From NCBI GenBank assembly GCA_020723305.1, contig DYJC01000008.1, forward strand, positions 152,240 to 216,239: a DNA stretch of 64,000 bases, given 5' to 3'. Source of the DNA: Desulfosudis oleivorans (GTDB lineage Bacteria; Desulfobacterota; Desulfobacteria; Desulfobacterales; SURF-7). Shown here piece by piece: positions 35,512 to 44,464 of this stretch. Position 1 is the first letter of the stretch, and every line of letters starts with the position of its first letter. The translations under genes and the position numbers were made by a program. The notes beneath the pieces were generated by a model. It saw only the letters and a list, made by a program, of their open reading frames with translations. It ran no database searches and was not told the DNA's origin.

Positions 35512-36399
35512 ATGAATGGTATTCGTGTTGCAAAGCTGAACGTGTTTCTGGGAACCGCTCTTGTATTTCTGATAACCGGGTGTACGTCTTTTAAAGAAAA
35601 CATGATGGTCAATACCGCAAAGCTCATGGGGAAACATGGGAAAAAAGTTGTTAACCGCTATCCGGATCCGGAGCAGATGAAAGCAGCCATGCCGGCCATG
35701 ATCCTTCAATCCGACATGTTTCTGGAAATGGCCCCGAATGATCCGGAACTCTTGCTGTCTGCCTCGGAGCTGAACAGCGGATATGCAATGTTTTTACAGG
35801 AATCGGACAAGAAACGATCCGCTAAATATTATCTGAAAGCTAAAAATTATGCCCTTGGCATTCTAAAGCAAAATGAAGTTTTCAATGAAGCATTGGGGAA
35901 ATCAGATGAAGAATATGCAAAGGCTTTATTATCTTTTCAGAAAGAGGATGTTCCGGCCTTGTTTGCTCTGCTGACCTCCACTTTTGGCTGGATCAGCACA
36001 GCCTCATCGGATAATCCTGTTGCTTTGCTGGATCTGCCTAAAGCTGAAGCACTCATTGAGAGAATACTGGTTCTGGATGATACCTTCAAGTATGGCGGGG
36101 TTCATGCCGTGAGCGGTACGTATAATGCTGCAAGACCGGCCATGTTCGGCGGCAACCCGGAAAAGGCAAAGTACCATTTTGAGGAGGCCTTCAGGATTTC
36201 GGAACGAAAATATCTAATGTGGCTTGTTTTTTATGCAAAGTTTTATGCATTCATGATTCAGGATCGGGAACTTTTTGTGAAAACACTGGAAGAGGTTCTT
36301 GCCGCACCTGACAATCTTCTTCCGGAGCAGAATCTTGCAAATGAGATCGCCAAGGCAAAAGCAGAAGAACTCCTTGCCCAGGTGGATGATCAGTTTTAA
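35512..36399 (+). CDS. TatT-like lipoprotein (TRAP-transporter-associated T component)
   Basis: The 295-residue protein has a lipoprotein leader with lipobox LITGC (Cys24). It is then a helical repeat protein: MILQSDMFLEMAPNDPELLL, NSGYAMFLQES, RSAKYYLKAKNYALGIL and ALFALLTSTFGWISTAS. This is the pattern of the TatT family of TPR-like lipoproteins described beside TRAP transporters. No TRAP permease gene is in the window, so its partner is elsewhere or it works alone. AGGAGG precedes the ATG. It is divergent from phaC. Confidence 0.78.
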   Translation: MNGIRVAKLNVFLGTALVFLITGCTSFKENMMVNTAKLMGKHGKKVVNRYPDPEQMKAAMPAMILQSDMFLEMAPNDPELLLSASELNSGYAMFLQESDKKRSAKYYLKAKNYALGILKQNEVFNEALGKSDEEYAKALLSFQKEDVPALFALLTSTFGWISTASSDNPVALLDLPKAEALIERILVLDDTFKYGGVHAVSGTYNAARPAMFGGNPEKAKYHFEEAFRISERKYLMWLVFYAKFYAFMIQDRELFVKTLEEVLAAPDNLLPEQNLANEIAKAKAEELLAQVDDQF

Positions 36400-36420
36400 A
36401 AGTGCAGATATGAAATACGG

Positions 36421-36473
36421 AAAAAAAGGGGGATCCTTCATTTGCGTAACATGAAGAGTTTCCCTCTTTTTTT
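36421..36473 (+). terminator. Terminator after the TatT-like gene
   Basis: AAAAAAAGGG with CTTCAT on the left pairs with ATGAAG and CCCTCTTTTTTT on the right across a 9-base loop. The stem is imperfect and is flanked by an A-run and a T-run, so it could act in both directions. Confidence 0.5.
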
Positions 36474-36480
36474 AACCTTA

Positions 36481-36602
36481 GAGCCAATTTCAAAACTATT
36501 ACAAAGCGCCACACCGGCGAAAGTCAGTGCTCAGAAAAGAGCCGAAAATACTGGATTTTAATTTTCGCCGGAACTACAACAACTGACTTTTGAAATTGGC
36601 TC
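36481..36602. repeat. Dispersed inverted-repeat element, copy d (122 bp)
   Basis: The ends are GAGCCAATTTCAAAA and TTTTGAAATTGGCTC, both perfect. The interior is nearly identical to copy f and to the reverse of copy c. It lies just after a terminator and 43 bases before the PilZ-acyltransferase start codon. Confidence 0.9.
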
Positions 36603-36645
36603 CTTAATAATTTATGAAGTAATATCGTGCGAAAGCGAAAATGCC

Positions 36646-38082
36646 ATGCATAAAAAACAAGATTTGCGGGATCCAAAATACAAACCTGAGGATGTATTGT
36701 CGGATCAGCGTTGTTTACGCAGAATTCCTGTCAGGGAAAATGAAGGGGTGAGAGCACTTTTAAGTGTCTCGGATGGTGCTGCCTCCTATCATTTCAAGGT
36801 GGTGGATATCTCCTCCATGGGATTTTGTATTGAATCGGAAGAGCCGATTGCTCACAGGTTTTCCAAAGGGGATTCAATCGATTTTGCTTTATCCTGCTGG
36901 GATGACAGTTTCCGATTTATCTGTGCCATATGCCATATCGCGATGCTGGATCAGGATAGAGTCAGGCTCGGACTGATGCGGACCGGTTCTTCCCGGGAGA
37001 AGCAGTTATTCGATCATCCGTCTGATAGAATTTCACTTACCGCAACCACTCATCATCCATATTATTATAATGAAGATGTTATCGTACGGATAACCGGTAT
37101 TTCCGAAAAAGAGTGTGTTCTGGAATGTGATGACCCTGAGTTTCTGGTATGGCCTTCCATGCCGATCCTGTTGGAACTTCATATTTCATTTGAAAGGCAT
37201 GACAAGATAGAGGGACAAGTTACCTGGGTAGAAACGCCTGATCACGGGAAAACACGGTTTGGTTTGGAGATCCGGCAAATTTCGGATAAAACAAAAGAGG
37301 CCATTGTTCGCCATCTGTTTCAGCTTCATGACTGGAAGCCGCAGGAACTCCGGGAAATGGGATTTGCATTCAAAGGGTACCGGCCGCTAATCAAATTCAG
37401 ATCCCTTCGCACCCATAATGAATATCTGGAAGTGTTGAAATTGAGACGGCAGGCATATGTCAGTGCAAACAAAATCGATCCGAAAAGCACTGATACAGAT
37501 CTGGCGTCGGAGCTGGATCGGAAAAGCCGAATCCTGGTTGCTTATCATCACACAAGACTGGTGGGAACGGTTTCACTTCTCTTCCCGGATCATGAGGAAA
37601 TGATTCTGGACACGGAAAGAACTTTTGAAAACGGCTATCCTGTAAAACTTCCGTCCAAAACGAAAATGATTGAAATTGCACGTCTGTGCATTACACCGGA
37701 TTATCGTGCAACCGATATACTATGGGGGATGATTGAGCACATCTACAGAATATTAATCACTTCCGGTCGGGAGTATGTCCTTTCCTCCACAGACGATCAT
37801 ATGTGGACACTGTACAAACAGATGGGGTTTGAAAAAGTGGGAATCTCATATAACCATCCTGTACTGAAAGGTATTGAACACCATGTTATGATACTGAATA
37901 AAAACAGCGCACTTTTCGGAAAAGGTATTTCCCCTTTTGTGTGGTACAAATTATACAATGATATGACAGCATATTTGACGGCCATTGATGCTGTTCAACT
38001 GAATGTTTACCAGAGGGCAAGGATCAATCTGAATAAATCTCTTTATGCAATTTTTCGTTATTATTTAAAATTAAAAAAATGA
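36646..38082 (+). CDS. PilZ-containing FeeM-type N-acyl amino acid synthase
   Basis: The 478-residue protein has a PilZ domain, about residues 20-115, with both c-di-GMP motifs intact: RRIPVR (RxxxR) and DISSMG (DxSxxG). A second PilZ-like domain lacking them spans about 130-235. The C-terminal half reads as an acyltransferase of the FeeM/N-acyl amino acid synthase kind: VLKLRRQAYV, ILVAYHHTRLVGTVSLLF, TKMIEIARLCITPDYR, YVLSSTDDHMWTLYKQMGFEKVG. It probably makes an N-acylated amino acid or similar lipid under c-di-GMP control. No good ribosome site is seen at the ATG. A radical SAM gene follows, with a four-base or 23-base junction depending on its start. Confidence 0.75.
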   Translation: MHKKQDLRDPKYKPEDVLSDQRCLRRIPVRENEGVRALLSVSDGAASYHFKVVDISSMGFCIESEEPIAHRFSKGDSIDFALSCWDDSFRFICAICHIAMLDQDRVRLGLMRTGSSREKQLFDHPSDRISLTATTHHPYYYNEDVIVRITGISEKECVLECDDPEFLVWPSMPILLELHISFERHDKIEGQVTWVETPDHGKTRFGLEIRQISDKTKEAIVRHLFQLHDWKPQELREMGFAFKGYRPLIKFRSLRTHNEYLEVLKLRRQAYVSANKIDPKSTDTDLASELDRKSRILVAYHHTRLVGTVSLLFPDHEEMILDTERTFENGYPVKLPSKTKMIEIARLCITPDYRATDILWGMIEHIYRILITSGREYVLSSTDDHMWTLYKQMGFEKVGISYNHPVLKGIEHHVMILNKNSALFGKGISPFVWYKLYNDMTAYLTAIDAVQLNVYQRARINLNKSLYAIFRYYLKLKK

Positions 38083-38105
38083 TCCGCGAACAAAAGGAAG
38101 ATAAC

Positions 38106-39764
38106 ATGTCAAATGGTTTACTGATAAATTATGCCGGCGTACCGCATGAAATGTCCTCTCTGTTTCCGGACAACGGCCTGGCAGCCCTGGCAGGTGTATT
38201 AGAGGAAGCAAACCAGATGGTCCGGATTCTGGATTTTTCAACCACCAAAACTATTGATGATATTTATCGTTCGGATATCCGGAAGGCCCTGAGAACCCTT
38301 GCACCCAAAATATTTGGCGGGGGGCGACTGGATGCTCTGGAAATCGAGGAGTTGCGGAAAATGGATTCGGAAATCCAGGTCAGTGAAAGTGCATTTATCC
38401 ATCACAAGATTGAAGAATTGAACAACGATATTGTCAAAAACAAGGTGATTTGGGTTGGATTCAAGTTATGGATGGGAAGCATACGGGAGTCCATGGAGAT
38501 TGCGGCAGGGTTAAAAAAAAAGAACCCTGGGCTGAAAATTTTTGGCGGGGGGCCGAGCGTTGATATTTTTCAGCAAGCGATATTGAAAAAATATCCCTTT
38601 GTGGATGCCCTTGTTTTTGCTGAAGGAGAGAATGCCTTGCCGTTGCTGGTTGAATGGGCGGAAGGAAAAGGAGATCTGTCCCAGATACCCAATATCCTGT
38701 ACAGCAACGGCAAGGATATTGTAAAAAACCGGATCGAAAGAATCAAGGACCTGGATAAGCAGCCTTTTCCGATCTATGATCCTCTCATCTATCCGGCAAT
38801 GGCAGGGGATCGGAAGATGAAAATCCTTTGTTTTGATGACAGCCGGGGATGTCCCATGGGATGTGCTTTCTGCCCGGGAACAAACAAATTCGGCACTACC
38901 AGAATTGAGAAATCTTCGGATCGATGCATCACTGAATTATCCTATCTAAAAGAAAAGTACGATGTCCGGTATTTTCGGTTTTCCGGATCCAACACATCCG
39001 TGAAACTGCTGAATGAGATAGCAGAAAAACTGATTGCGGAAAAACTTGATATAATATTCGCCGTTTTTTCATCTGCAACCGGCCTGAATGCGGAAAGTGT
39101 GAAGAAGATGGCGACAGCCGGATTGTATTCCATCTTTGTGGGTATTGAATCTGCAAACAGCTATCAGCGCAAAAACTATTTGGGAAAAGCTTTGTCGCTG
39201 GATCGGCTGAAGAAAGTATTTGAAGCCTGCAAACAGTCTGATGTTTTTATCTCCACCAGTATGATCTATCCGGCCCCGTTTTCAAACCAGAATATCCTGG
39301 AGGAAAATATAGCCTTTTTAGTGGACAGCTTAAAAGGATATGAAAACTGCTCGGTTGCAGTATATCCCGCAGGTCTTTACCCCTATACAAAATGGTTTGA
39401 TAATTTGGAATTATTCGGTTTCTCTATCGAGTGTTCCACCAAAGAGGCCTATATCGAACAGGCGCTGGACTATGGATATAATATTGTTCTGCCTCGATAT
39501 TTGTGGAAAGAGTTGCCATACACCTTGAACGGGAAATCTTTTAAGGAATTGCTGATGGAAACCAATACACTTGCGGAAGCCCTGAAGGCACACGGTATTT
39601 TACCATACCTGGTTGAAGCAAATCTAATGATGGCCCCTGTTCTCGGGTACAGGCATTATAAGGAATTCGCGCTTGAATCCAGTATTGCATTCTTTGGCGG
39701 TGATGTCGAACGACTGGAAGCATGGAATCGGGAATTCAACCAAGCGCAAATGGAAAAAAAATAA
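38106..39764 (+). CDS. B12-binding-type radical SAM protein
   Basis: An N-terminal B12-type Rossmann region (NNDIVKNKVIWVGFKLWMGS, LKIFGGGPSVDIF, VFAEGENALPLL) is followed by the radical SAM motif GCPMGCAFCPG (CxxxCxxC) near residue 258. FVGIESANSYQRKNY comes later in the barrel. AAGGAAG precedes the ATG at 38106. An in-frame ATG at 38079 overlapping the previous stop (ATGA) is also possible. It is tightly linked to the PilZ-acyltransferase gene, so it may modify the lipid product of that enzyme, perhaps by methylation. That is inference. Confidence 0.85.
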   Translation: MSNGLLINYAGVPHEMSSLFPDNGLAALAGVLEEANQMVRILDFSTTKTIDDIYRSDIRKALRTLAPKIFGGGRLDALEIEELRKMDSEIQVSESAFIHHKIEELNNDIVKNKVIWVGFKLWMGSIRESMEIAAGLKKKNPGLKIFGGGPSVDIFQQAILKKYPFVDALVFAEGENALPLLVEWAEGKGDLSQIPNILYSNGKDIVKNRIERIKDLDKQPFPIYDPLIYPAMAGDRKMKILCFDDSRGCPMGCAFCPGTNKFGTTRIEKSSDRCITELSYLKEKYDVRYFRFSGSNTSVKLLNEIAEKLIAEKLDIIFAVFSSATGLNAESVKKMATAGLYSIFVGIESANSYQRKNYLGKALSLDRLKKVFEACKQSDVFISTSMIYPAPFSNQNILEENIAFLVDSLKGYENCSVAVYPAGLYPYTKWFDNLELFGFSIECSTKEAYIEQALDYGYNIVLPRYLWKELPYTLNGKSFKELLMETNTLAEALKAHGILPYLVEANLMMAPVLGYRHYKEFALESSIAFFGGDVERLEAWNREFNQAQMEKK

Positions 39765-39896
39765 AATTAACCATCCTTGAATATTAATGTCCCCTTGCTC
39801 CCTGAATAGAAGGTCAAGGTCATCGTTACCGGTTTTTGGCAACGTAATCAACGGCACTAAGGTGCTTACTAATAATATTTGTAATAAATACGCTAT

Positions 39897-39918
39897 TTGA
39901 CAATAACAATTTGTTATT
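39897..39918 (+). promoter_or_regulatory. Promoter-like TTGACA overlapping a 17-bp perfect palindrome
   Basis: TTGACA at 39897 is followed by AATAACAATTTGTTATT at 39902-39918, an 8-bp perfect inverted repeat around one base. TATATA lies just beyond. It precedes the Mrr-N-like gene by about 65 bases and looks like an operator inside a promoter, possibly bound by that winged-helix protein itself. Confidence 0.4.
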
Positions 39919-39981
39919 ATATAAAAAAGATGTTGAATAATTTGTCACATTTAATATCAAGGCAAATCGACCTGTTGATAA

Positions 39982-40386
39982 ATGGTTAAGTTTATTTCAG
40001 GATTGAATATGGATTATGCTCGCAGACTTCTTAAAGGTAGAAGATATTCTCAAGATGATCTTATACACTTTTTAATATTAGTGATTCATACATTTGGAGG
40101 CTCGGCAAAGAAAAATCAAGTAGATGATAAAATGTTCGAAATACTTCATTCGGAGTTTTCGAAAGATATATATCAAGAAACTGTTGCAAATAATGTTGAG
40201 CGTTGGAAACACGACATAGCATGGGCAAAAGAGAGAGCGAAACAACACCATGGTTTTATAAAGTCTGCTGTTGATGCTGGTTGGGGTATATGGGAGCTTA
40301 CAAAAATTGGTCGTGAACAGGCTGCTATATTGATTAAACAATTCGAAAATGCTGATAAAGTTAAAATTAGAAAAAAGAAAACTTAA
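39982..40386 (+). CDS. Winged-helix protein resembling the Mrr N-terminal domain
   Basis: The 134-residue protein shows the winged-helix layout of the Mrr_N domain: LIHFLILVIHTFGGSAKKNQ, VANNVERWKHDIAWAKERAK, and the closing WGIWELTKIGREQA. No Mrr nuclease domain follows. The region is AT-rich and unlike the PHA or RND neighbourhoods. It may be a stand-alone DNA-binding protein or a leftover of a restriction gene. Confidence 0.6.
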   Translation: MVKFISGLNMDYARRLLKGRRYSQDDLIHFLILVIHTFGGSAKKNQVDDKMFEILHSEFSKDIYQETVANNVERWKHDIAWAKERAKQHHGFIKSAVDAGWGIWELTKIGREQAAILIKQFENADKVKIRKKKT

Positions 40387-40462
40387 CCGTCCGCTATTGT
40401 GGGACGCGAAAAAAGCCAATGTGCCCTATAACGGCACGTCGGGTCATATATGGGAGAAAAAT

Positions 40463-40798
40463 ATGCTAAGATATTTAATGGTAATTATCTGTTTTCTATT
40501 GATTCTGGGATGCGCATCAGGGACTCAGTTGTTAGGTCAGATAGACCCTGGTATGACGCCCGCACAAGTGGAAGAACTTATGGGTAAGCGTGATGGATTT
40601 TCATCTGTTGAACGAGAAGGCCATAAATACATGCTCTACCAGTATGTTAATAGGTACTGTAATGCTCATATTTCTTTACATGATAAATGTGACTTCTATG
40701 TAATTTTTAAAGATAATGAAGTAATTGAAACAGGAGTGAAAGATGTTCGGTCAAATAGCCCAAACATGCAGTTCTTGTATATTTTTAAACAACCATAG
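40463..40798 (+). CDS. Small BamE/SmpA-like lipoprotein
   Basis: The 111-residue protein has a lipoprotein leader with lipobox LILGC (Cys17). It then has IDPGMTPAQVEELMGKRDG, a typical BamE/OmlA-like (BLIP-fold) opening, and later strands. GGGAG nine bases before the ATG at 40463 decides the start over a longer upstream frame. Anchored at the outer membrane by inference; function unknown. Confidence 0.7.
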   Translation: MLRYLMVIICFLLILGCASGTQLLGQIDPGMTPAQVEELMGKRDGFSSVEREGHKYMLYQYVNRYCNAHISLHDKCDFYVIFKDNEVIETGVKDVRSNSPNMQFLYIFKQP

Positions 40799-41131
40799 GT
40801 CTCTTTTAATATGCATTAACATTATTTAACATTGGATAAAGAAGACCCAACGAATAAGGATAGATTGTGAGTGTATAAAGAGGTGTTTGCTTAGAGTTGC
40901 TCCCCGCCCTTCCTGGAAGTATTTCTATAGAAAAAATGTGAGAGAGTATTCTCGTGTATCGGTCTGGTCAAGTTTCCCCGTATGCTTGTTGCTATCTGAA
41001 CGCTAAGAATACAATAATCACACTCCTATACTAACAACTTGACATTAAAAGTATATTATTCCTATATACGAATTCTACCATATTGACAATGCGTACAACA
41101 TTGAGGGTTCTCCTACAGGGAGGGGGAAAAA
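40799..41131. other. Non-coding AT-rich gap with one repeat copy
   Basis: No gene is seen. It includes the left copy of the 54-bp direct repeat. A good ribosome site (GGGAGG) for the next gene is at about 41120. Confidence 0.4.
40932..40985. repeat. 54-bp direct repeat, left copy
   Basis: The core TATCGGTCTGGTCAAGTTTC and flanking bases (about 50 of 54) recur at 41524-41579 in the same orientation. The two copies flank the 106-residue unknown gene. Confidence 0.85.
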
Positions 41132-41452
41132 ATGAAAAGTATTGCTATCTTGTGTGACGATGTGGATAGAGAACTTGAAAAACTACAGAATGCTTTAACT
41201 GCCTCTGGTATAAAATCAGAAAGATTTAACCTCATTAACGAACAAACACGAATGAATTTGACTGGAGGACTAAAAGTTACCCATAGCTCTCCAATTGAAA
41301 TTGTTACTTGTGCTCAAGTGTATGCGGAAAAGCATAGACGAGTTTTGAAAGCGACAAAGCCTGATTCAACAAATGAAATTGCTGTGACACAAGATAATAT
41401 TCTTGATTTATTGGCAGATGGTTATTTGTTATTTTTCGAGATAAGGGAATAG
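41132..41452 (+). CDS. Unknown 106-residue protein
   Basis: A strong GGGAGGGGG ribosome site precedes the ATG. The protein is soluble, of mixed alpha/beta type (SIAILCDDVDRELEKLQNAL, IEIVTCAQVYAEKHRRVL, DLLADGYLLFFEIRE). I do not recognise a family. It sits alone between two direct repeats in AT-rich DNA, which suggests a small cassette acquired by transfer. Confidence 0.6.
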   Translation: MKSIAILCDDVDRELEKLQNALTASGIKSERFNLINEQTRMNLTGGLKVTHSSPIEIVTCAQVYAEKHRRVLKATKPDSTNEIAVTQDNILDLLADGYLLFFEIRE

Positions 41453-41523
41453 ATGATACTTTTCTTCTTTGTTCCAATGAGTTATAGCTGGTGTCATTAA
41501 TAGTGACGGCAGCTTTTTCTGAA

Positions 41524-41579
41524 ATAAAAATGAGAGAGAGTATTCTTGTGTATCGGTCTGGTCAAGTTTCCCCGTATGC
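41524..41579. repeat. 54-bp direct repeat, right copy
   Basis: It matches 40932-40985 in the same orientation, 594 bases away, with a few substitutions (ATTCTTGTG against ATTCTCGTG). Confidence 0.85.
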
Positions 41580-41931
41580 CGGTGTCATTCTCATGAGTAC
41601 ACCAGTGGTACAATGCTTGATTATCTTTGGGGAGACAGAGTCTCTTGAATGAATAGCGACCAGCAGAGAAGGTATGCAAAGGGCTACTTTGCTGATATAC
41701 TGCAATTTATAACCGCCTGAGCTTCATTGCTAAAATATTTCTCCGATTGATTGATGAAATCAGGCGTGGGAATATTTCCTGACAGAAGCGGAATGAATGA
41801 TTTTATAGCGAAGTCGTTCACTGTCTGAGTGGGTTAGGGATCGTTTGGAAAAAACAGTTTACATCTCCTTCTGTTTTTAACCAGAAGCAATCTGGAAAAA
41901 ACCTGACTGTTCATTTTATTCCTGCGATTCT

Positions 41932-41999
41932 GTTTTTTCCTTACGAGCCCTTATCCATGAGTTTGAACGACGCAGTCTTAAAATTATTCATGGAGCGGA
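41932..41999. repeat. Dispersed repeat, copy 1 (inverted partner at 63835-63900)
   Basis: About 58 of 60 bases from TTACGAGCCCTTATCCATGA to CATGGAGCGG equal the reverse complement of 63835-63894. Weaker similarity extends a further 25 bases upstream. A partial diverged copy lies at 18487. No coding sense is seen. Confidence 0.85.
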
Positions 42000-42055
42000 A
42001 TTACATATCGGTCATAAAATTGGCCTCAATGAAATTACGATTCACCTTTAAAAGC

Positions 42056-42093
42056 AATACGGGCAACCACAAGGAATACGGGCAACCACAAGG
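42056..42093. repeat. Two perfect tandem 19-bp units
   Basis: AATACGGGCAACCACAAGG occurs twice head to tail, followed by GATTGCCCCTACAG. GGGCAACCACAAGGGATTGCC is itself an imperfect inverted repeat of a kind common in extragenic DNA. Confidence 0.85.
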
Positions 42094-42280
42094 GATTGCC
42101 CCTACAGATGAAAAAACGATTTGTATGATTCGAAAACCATTTTTTGGTTCACTGACACCGGCATAAAAAAATGGATCGATTCTTTTGTTGTCTAATTGAG
42201 AATTCAATTGACAATTTGTAAAGAATAGATGAGGCTATACCCGATTTGATGGTATTCTTATATACGCCCTGAGGAAAGCA

Positions 42281-43444
42281 ATGATGATAAAAAGAGATGT
42301 GTCTGAAAAAGTAATGAAATATGCAGACCAGTTTCCCATCATTACCATCACCGGGCCGAGACAGTCTGGAAAAACAACATTAAGCCGGGAACTTTTTGCC
42401 CATAAACAATATGTGTCGCTTGAAGATATTGATGAAAGGCTTTTTGCTCAGAATGACCCAAGAGGTTTCCTGAATCGTTTCCCGGACGGGGCGATCATTG
42501 ATGAAGTTCAGCGCGTGCCGGATATCATCTCATATATTCAGACCATCGTTGATAATCGGAAAAAAGACGGGATGTTTATCCTGACCGGAAGTCAGCAGTT
42601 CGAACTGATGGAACAGATCTCCCAATCCCTTGCAGGCCGCACTGCGCTTGTCCGATTGTTACCGTTCACCCTGAATGAAGCGTATTCAGCCTTTCCTGAC
42701 TTGCCGTCTGTGGACGAGGTTCTCTATCGGGGATTTTTTCCAAGAATTTTTGATAAAAAACTGGATCCCACAGAGGCCATGCAGTTTTATGTGAATACCC
42801 ACATTGAAGGTGATTTGAGAAGACTGATAAACATAAAAGACCTGTCAAAATTTGAGATTTTTTTAAAATTGTGCGCCGGCAGATCCGGGCAGATTCTCAA
42901 CTACTCGAGTCTGGGTAATGATTGCGGGATCAATCACAATACCGTAAAAAGCTGGCTTTCCGTGCTAGAGGCAAGTTATCTGATAAAATTGTTACAGCCG
43001 TATTATCGAAATTACAATAAACGGCTGATCAAATCACCCAAGTTATATTTTCTGGATACCGGACTGGCCTGTTTCCTCCTGAATATCGTCAATAAAGACC
43101 AGCTTGCCAGTCATCCGTTGAAAGGGGCGTTATTTGAAACTTTTGTCTTGACTGAGATATTGAAAAATCGGTTCAATTCCGGCAAGACCGATCATCTCTA
43201 TTTTTTCAGAGACAATGTTGGAAATGAAGTGGACCTGATCTGCGAGTATGGAGAGGAGGTAAGAGCCATCGAAATCAAGTCCGGTCAGACGGTAGCAGAG
43301 GATTTTTTTAAAGGACTTTTCTATTTTTCAAAACTGCATGATAAGTCGCTCAAATCCTATGTCATCTATGGGGGGGATCAAACGTACGCAAGAAACCAGG
43401 TGGAGATTGTTCAATGGAAGGATCTGAAAGACAAGCTGATTTGA
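42281..43444 (+). CDS. AAA-type ATPase with DUF4143 domain
   Basis: The 387-residue protein has Walker A GPRQSGKTT, IDEVQRVPDI (Walker B) and ILTGSQQF (sensor), all typical of the AAA_14 family. The C-terminal DUF4143 region follows (FYVNTHIEGDLRRLINIKDL, then GALFETFVLTEILK and the nuclease-like NEVDLICEYGEEVRAIEIKSG). These ATPases are common in mobile or accessory regions, with unknown targets. The gene stands alone after a long gene-free stretch. Confidence 0.9.
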   Translation: MMIKRDVSEKVMKYADQFPIITITGPRQSGKTTLSRELFAHKQYVSLEDIDERLFAQNDPRGFLNRFPDGAIIDEVQRVPDIISYIQTIVDNRKKDGMFILTGSQQFELMEQISQSLAGRTALVRLLPFTLNEAYSAFPDLPSVDEVLYRGFFPRIFDKKLDPTEAMQFYVNTHIEGDLRRLINIKDLSKFEIFLKLCAGRSGQILNYSSLGNDCGINHNTVKSWLSVLEASYLIKLLQPYYRNYNKRLIKSPKLYFLDTGLACFLLNIVNKDQLASHPLKGALFETFVLTEILKNRFNSGKTDHLYFFRDNVGNEVDLICEYGEEVRAIEIKSGQTVAEDFFKGLFYFSKLHDKSLKSYVIYGGDQTYARNQVEIVQWKDLKDKLI

Positions 43445-43532
43445 ATCTCCATCTAAAACAATCAACTGAGCACAGGCAGATTTCAGTAAAGTCGGTCTGT
43501 AAAGGCTCTATGAACCTATAAGGAGAACCACA

Positions 43533-44444
43533 TTGAATAATCCGGGATTAACAACAAAAAGATTGAAAGTGTTTTCTATCGTGTGCATGTGTCTGTTTGT
43601 ATATATGGAGACAACCTGCCTATGGCCTGCCTGTGCATCTGAAACAGATGAAAAACATTCTGTACCCCCAACCCAAATTCAAACCACTCTGACAGCCGAT
43701 CTGGCCATGCAGGCGAACCCGGACGGATTGATGCTGATGACCGGTGGTTACAGGAGATGGGTGCAGGAGACGGCAGAGGATGGAATGCAGACAAAATATG
43801 TTCAGGCAGGTCTGGGTCTGGGCGTTTCCCCTGCGTATGTAAAGGGATCAATACATGGGGAATGGCAGCCTGCGATCTTTGCTAATCTGCGGTTGGAATA
43901 TGACATCTACGGTTTTTTCGGGTCCAACACAGGTCTGCTATCCTTCCCGGATGAAGATGCCGAATTTGGAAAACAGGAGCTGGAAGATCGTGAAGGTACA
44001 GAGGAGAAGGCCACAGGACATCGTCTGCTCTTCCAACCTACTTTATATGCCAAGGCTGGTTCCATGCTGATCATAAACCAGACAGATCTGGCCTATTTCC
44101 GCTTTGATGGAGATGGCCCCTGCTTTCTGGAACTGGAATATGACACGCTTGTAAAAGACGGTGATTTTGTGATTGCCAACCGAACACAATTCATGGCTCC
44201 TTCATGGAAAGGAGCCGGCAAGGCAGCTCTTTATCTTGGTCCGTATTATGAGATTACTTTCGCCCGCAATACAGATATCACGCGGCAACGTGCTGGGGGG
44301 CAGTTGTACTGGTTGCCGATGGATACTTTATGGGGAATGAACAAACCGCGAATCTATTCGCAGGCAGGAGTGAACATCCAGGATCGCAATCGGGACAACG
44401 AGTTCTACATGACCATTGGCTTTGGCACGGATTTCAATCTGTAA
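43533..44444 (+). CDS. Exported beta-barrel-like outer membrane protein
   Basis: AAGGAGAACC precedes a TTG start at 43533. The 303-residue protein has a signal peptide (VFSIVCMCLFVYMETTCLWPACA) and then strand-rich sequence (TLTADLAMQANPDGLMLMTGGYRR, QPAIFANLRLEYDIYGFFGS, FYMTIGFGTDFNL). The ending in a hydrophobic residue after alternating aromatic positions suits a barrel. No family is recognised. It is convergent with the MoeA-like gene. Confidence 0.65.
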   Translation: MNNPGLTTKRLKVFSIVCMCLFVYMETTCLWPACASETDEKHSVPPTQIQTTLTADLAMQANPDGLMLMTGGYRRWVQETAEDGMQTKYVQAGLGLGVSPAYVKGSIHGEWQPAIFANLRLEYDIYGFFGSNTGLLSFPDEDAEFGKQELEDREGTEEKATGHRLLFQPTLYAKAGSMLIINQTDLAYFRFDGDGPCFLELEYDTLVKDGDFVIANRTQFMAPSWKGAGKAALYLGPYYEITFARNTDITRQRAGGQLYWLPMDTLWGMNKPRIYSQAGVNIQDRNRDNEFYMTIGFGTDFNL

Positions 44445-44464
44445 AGAGTGTTGTTCTGTTCCCA

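Larger units (their letters stand above)
41453..42280. other. Gene-free accessory stretch (about 830 bp)
   Basis: No supported gene. It holds the right copy of the 54-bp repeat, a dispersed repeat at 41932-41999 and a 19-bp tandem duplication at 42056. The two small frames here lack ribosome sites. It looks like a site of repeated insertion and decay. Confidence 0.55.

Noticed and set aside
40381..40462. Integron attC-like site after the Mrr-N gene
   Set aside because: The short complementary strings do not give the R'/R'' core and paired stem of an attC site, and no integrase is seen.
40932..41579. Possible CRISPR array
   Set aside because: Only two copies nearly 600 bp apart with a gene between them. 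There is no spacer pattern and no cas gene anywhere in the window.
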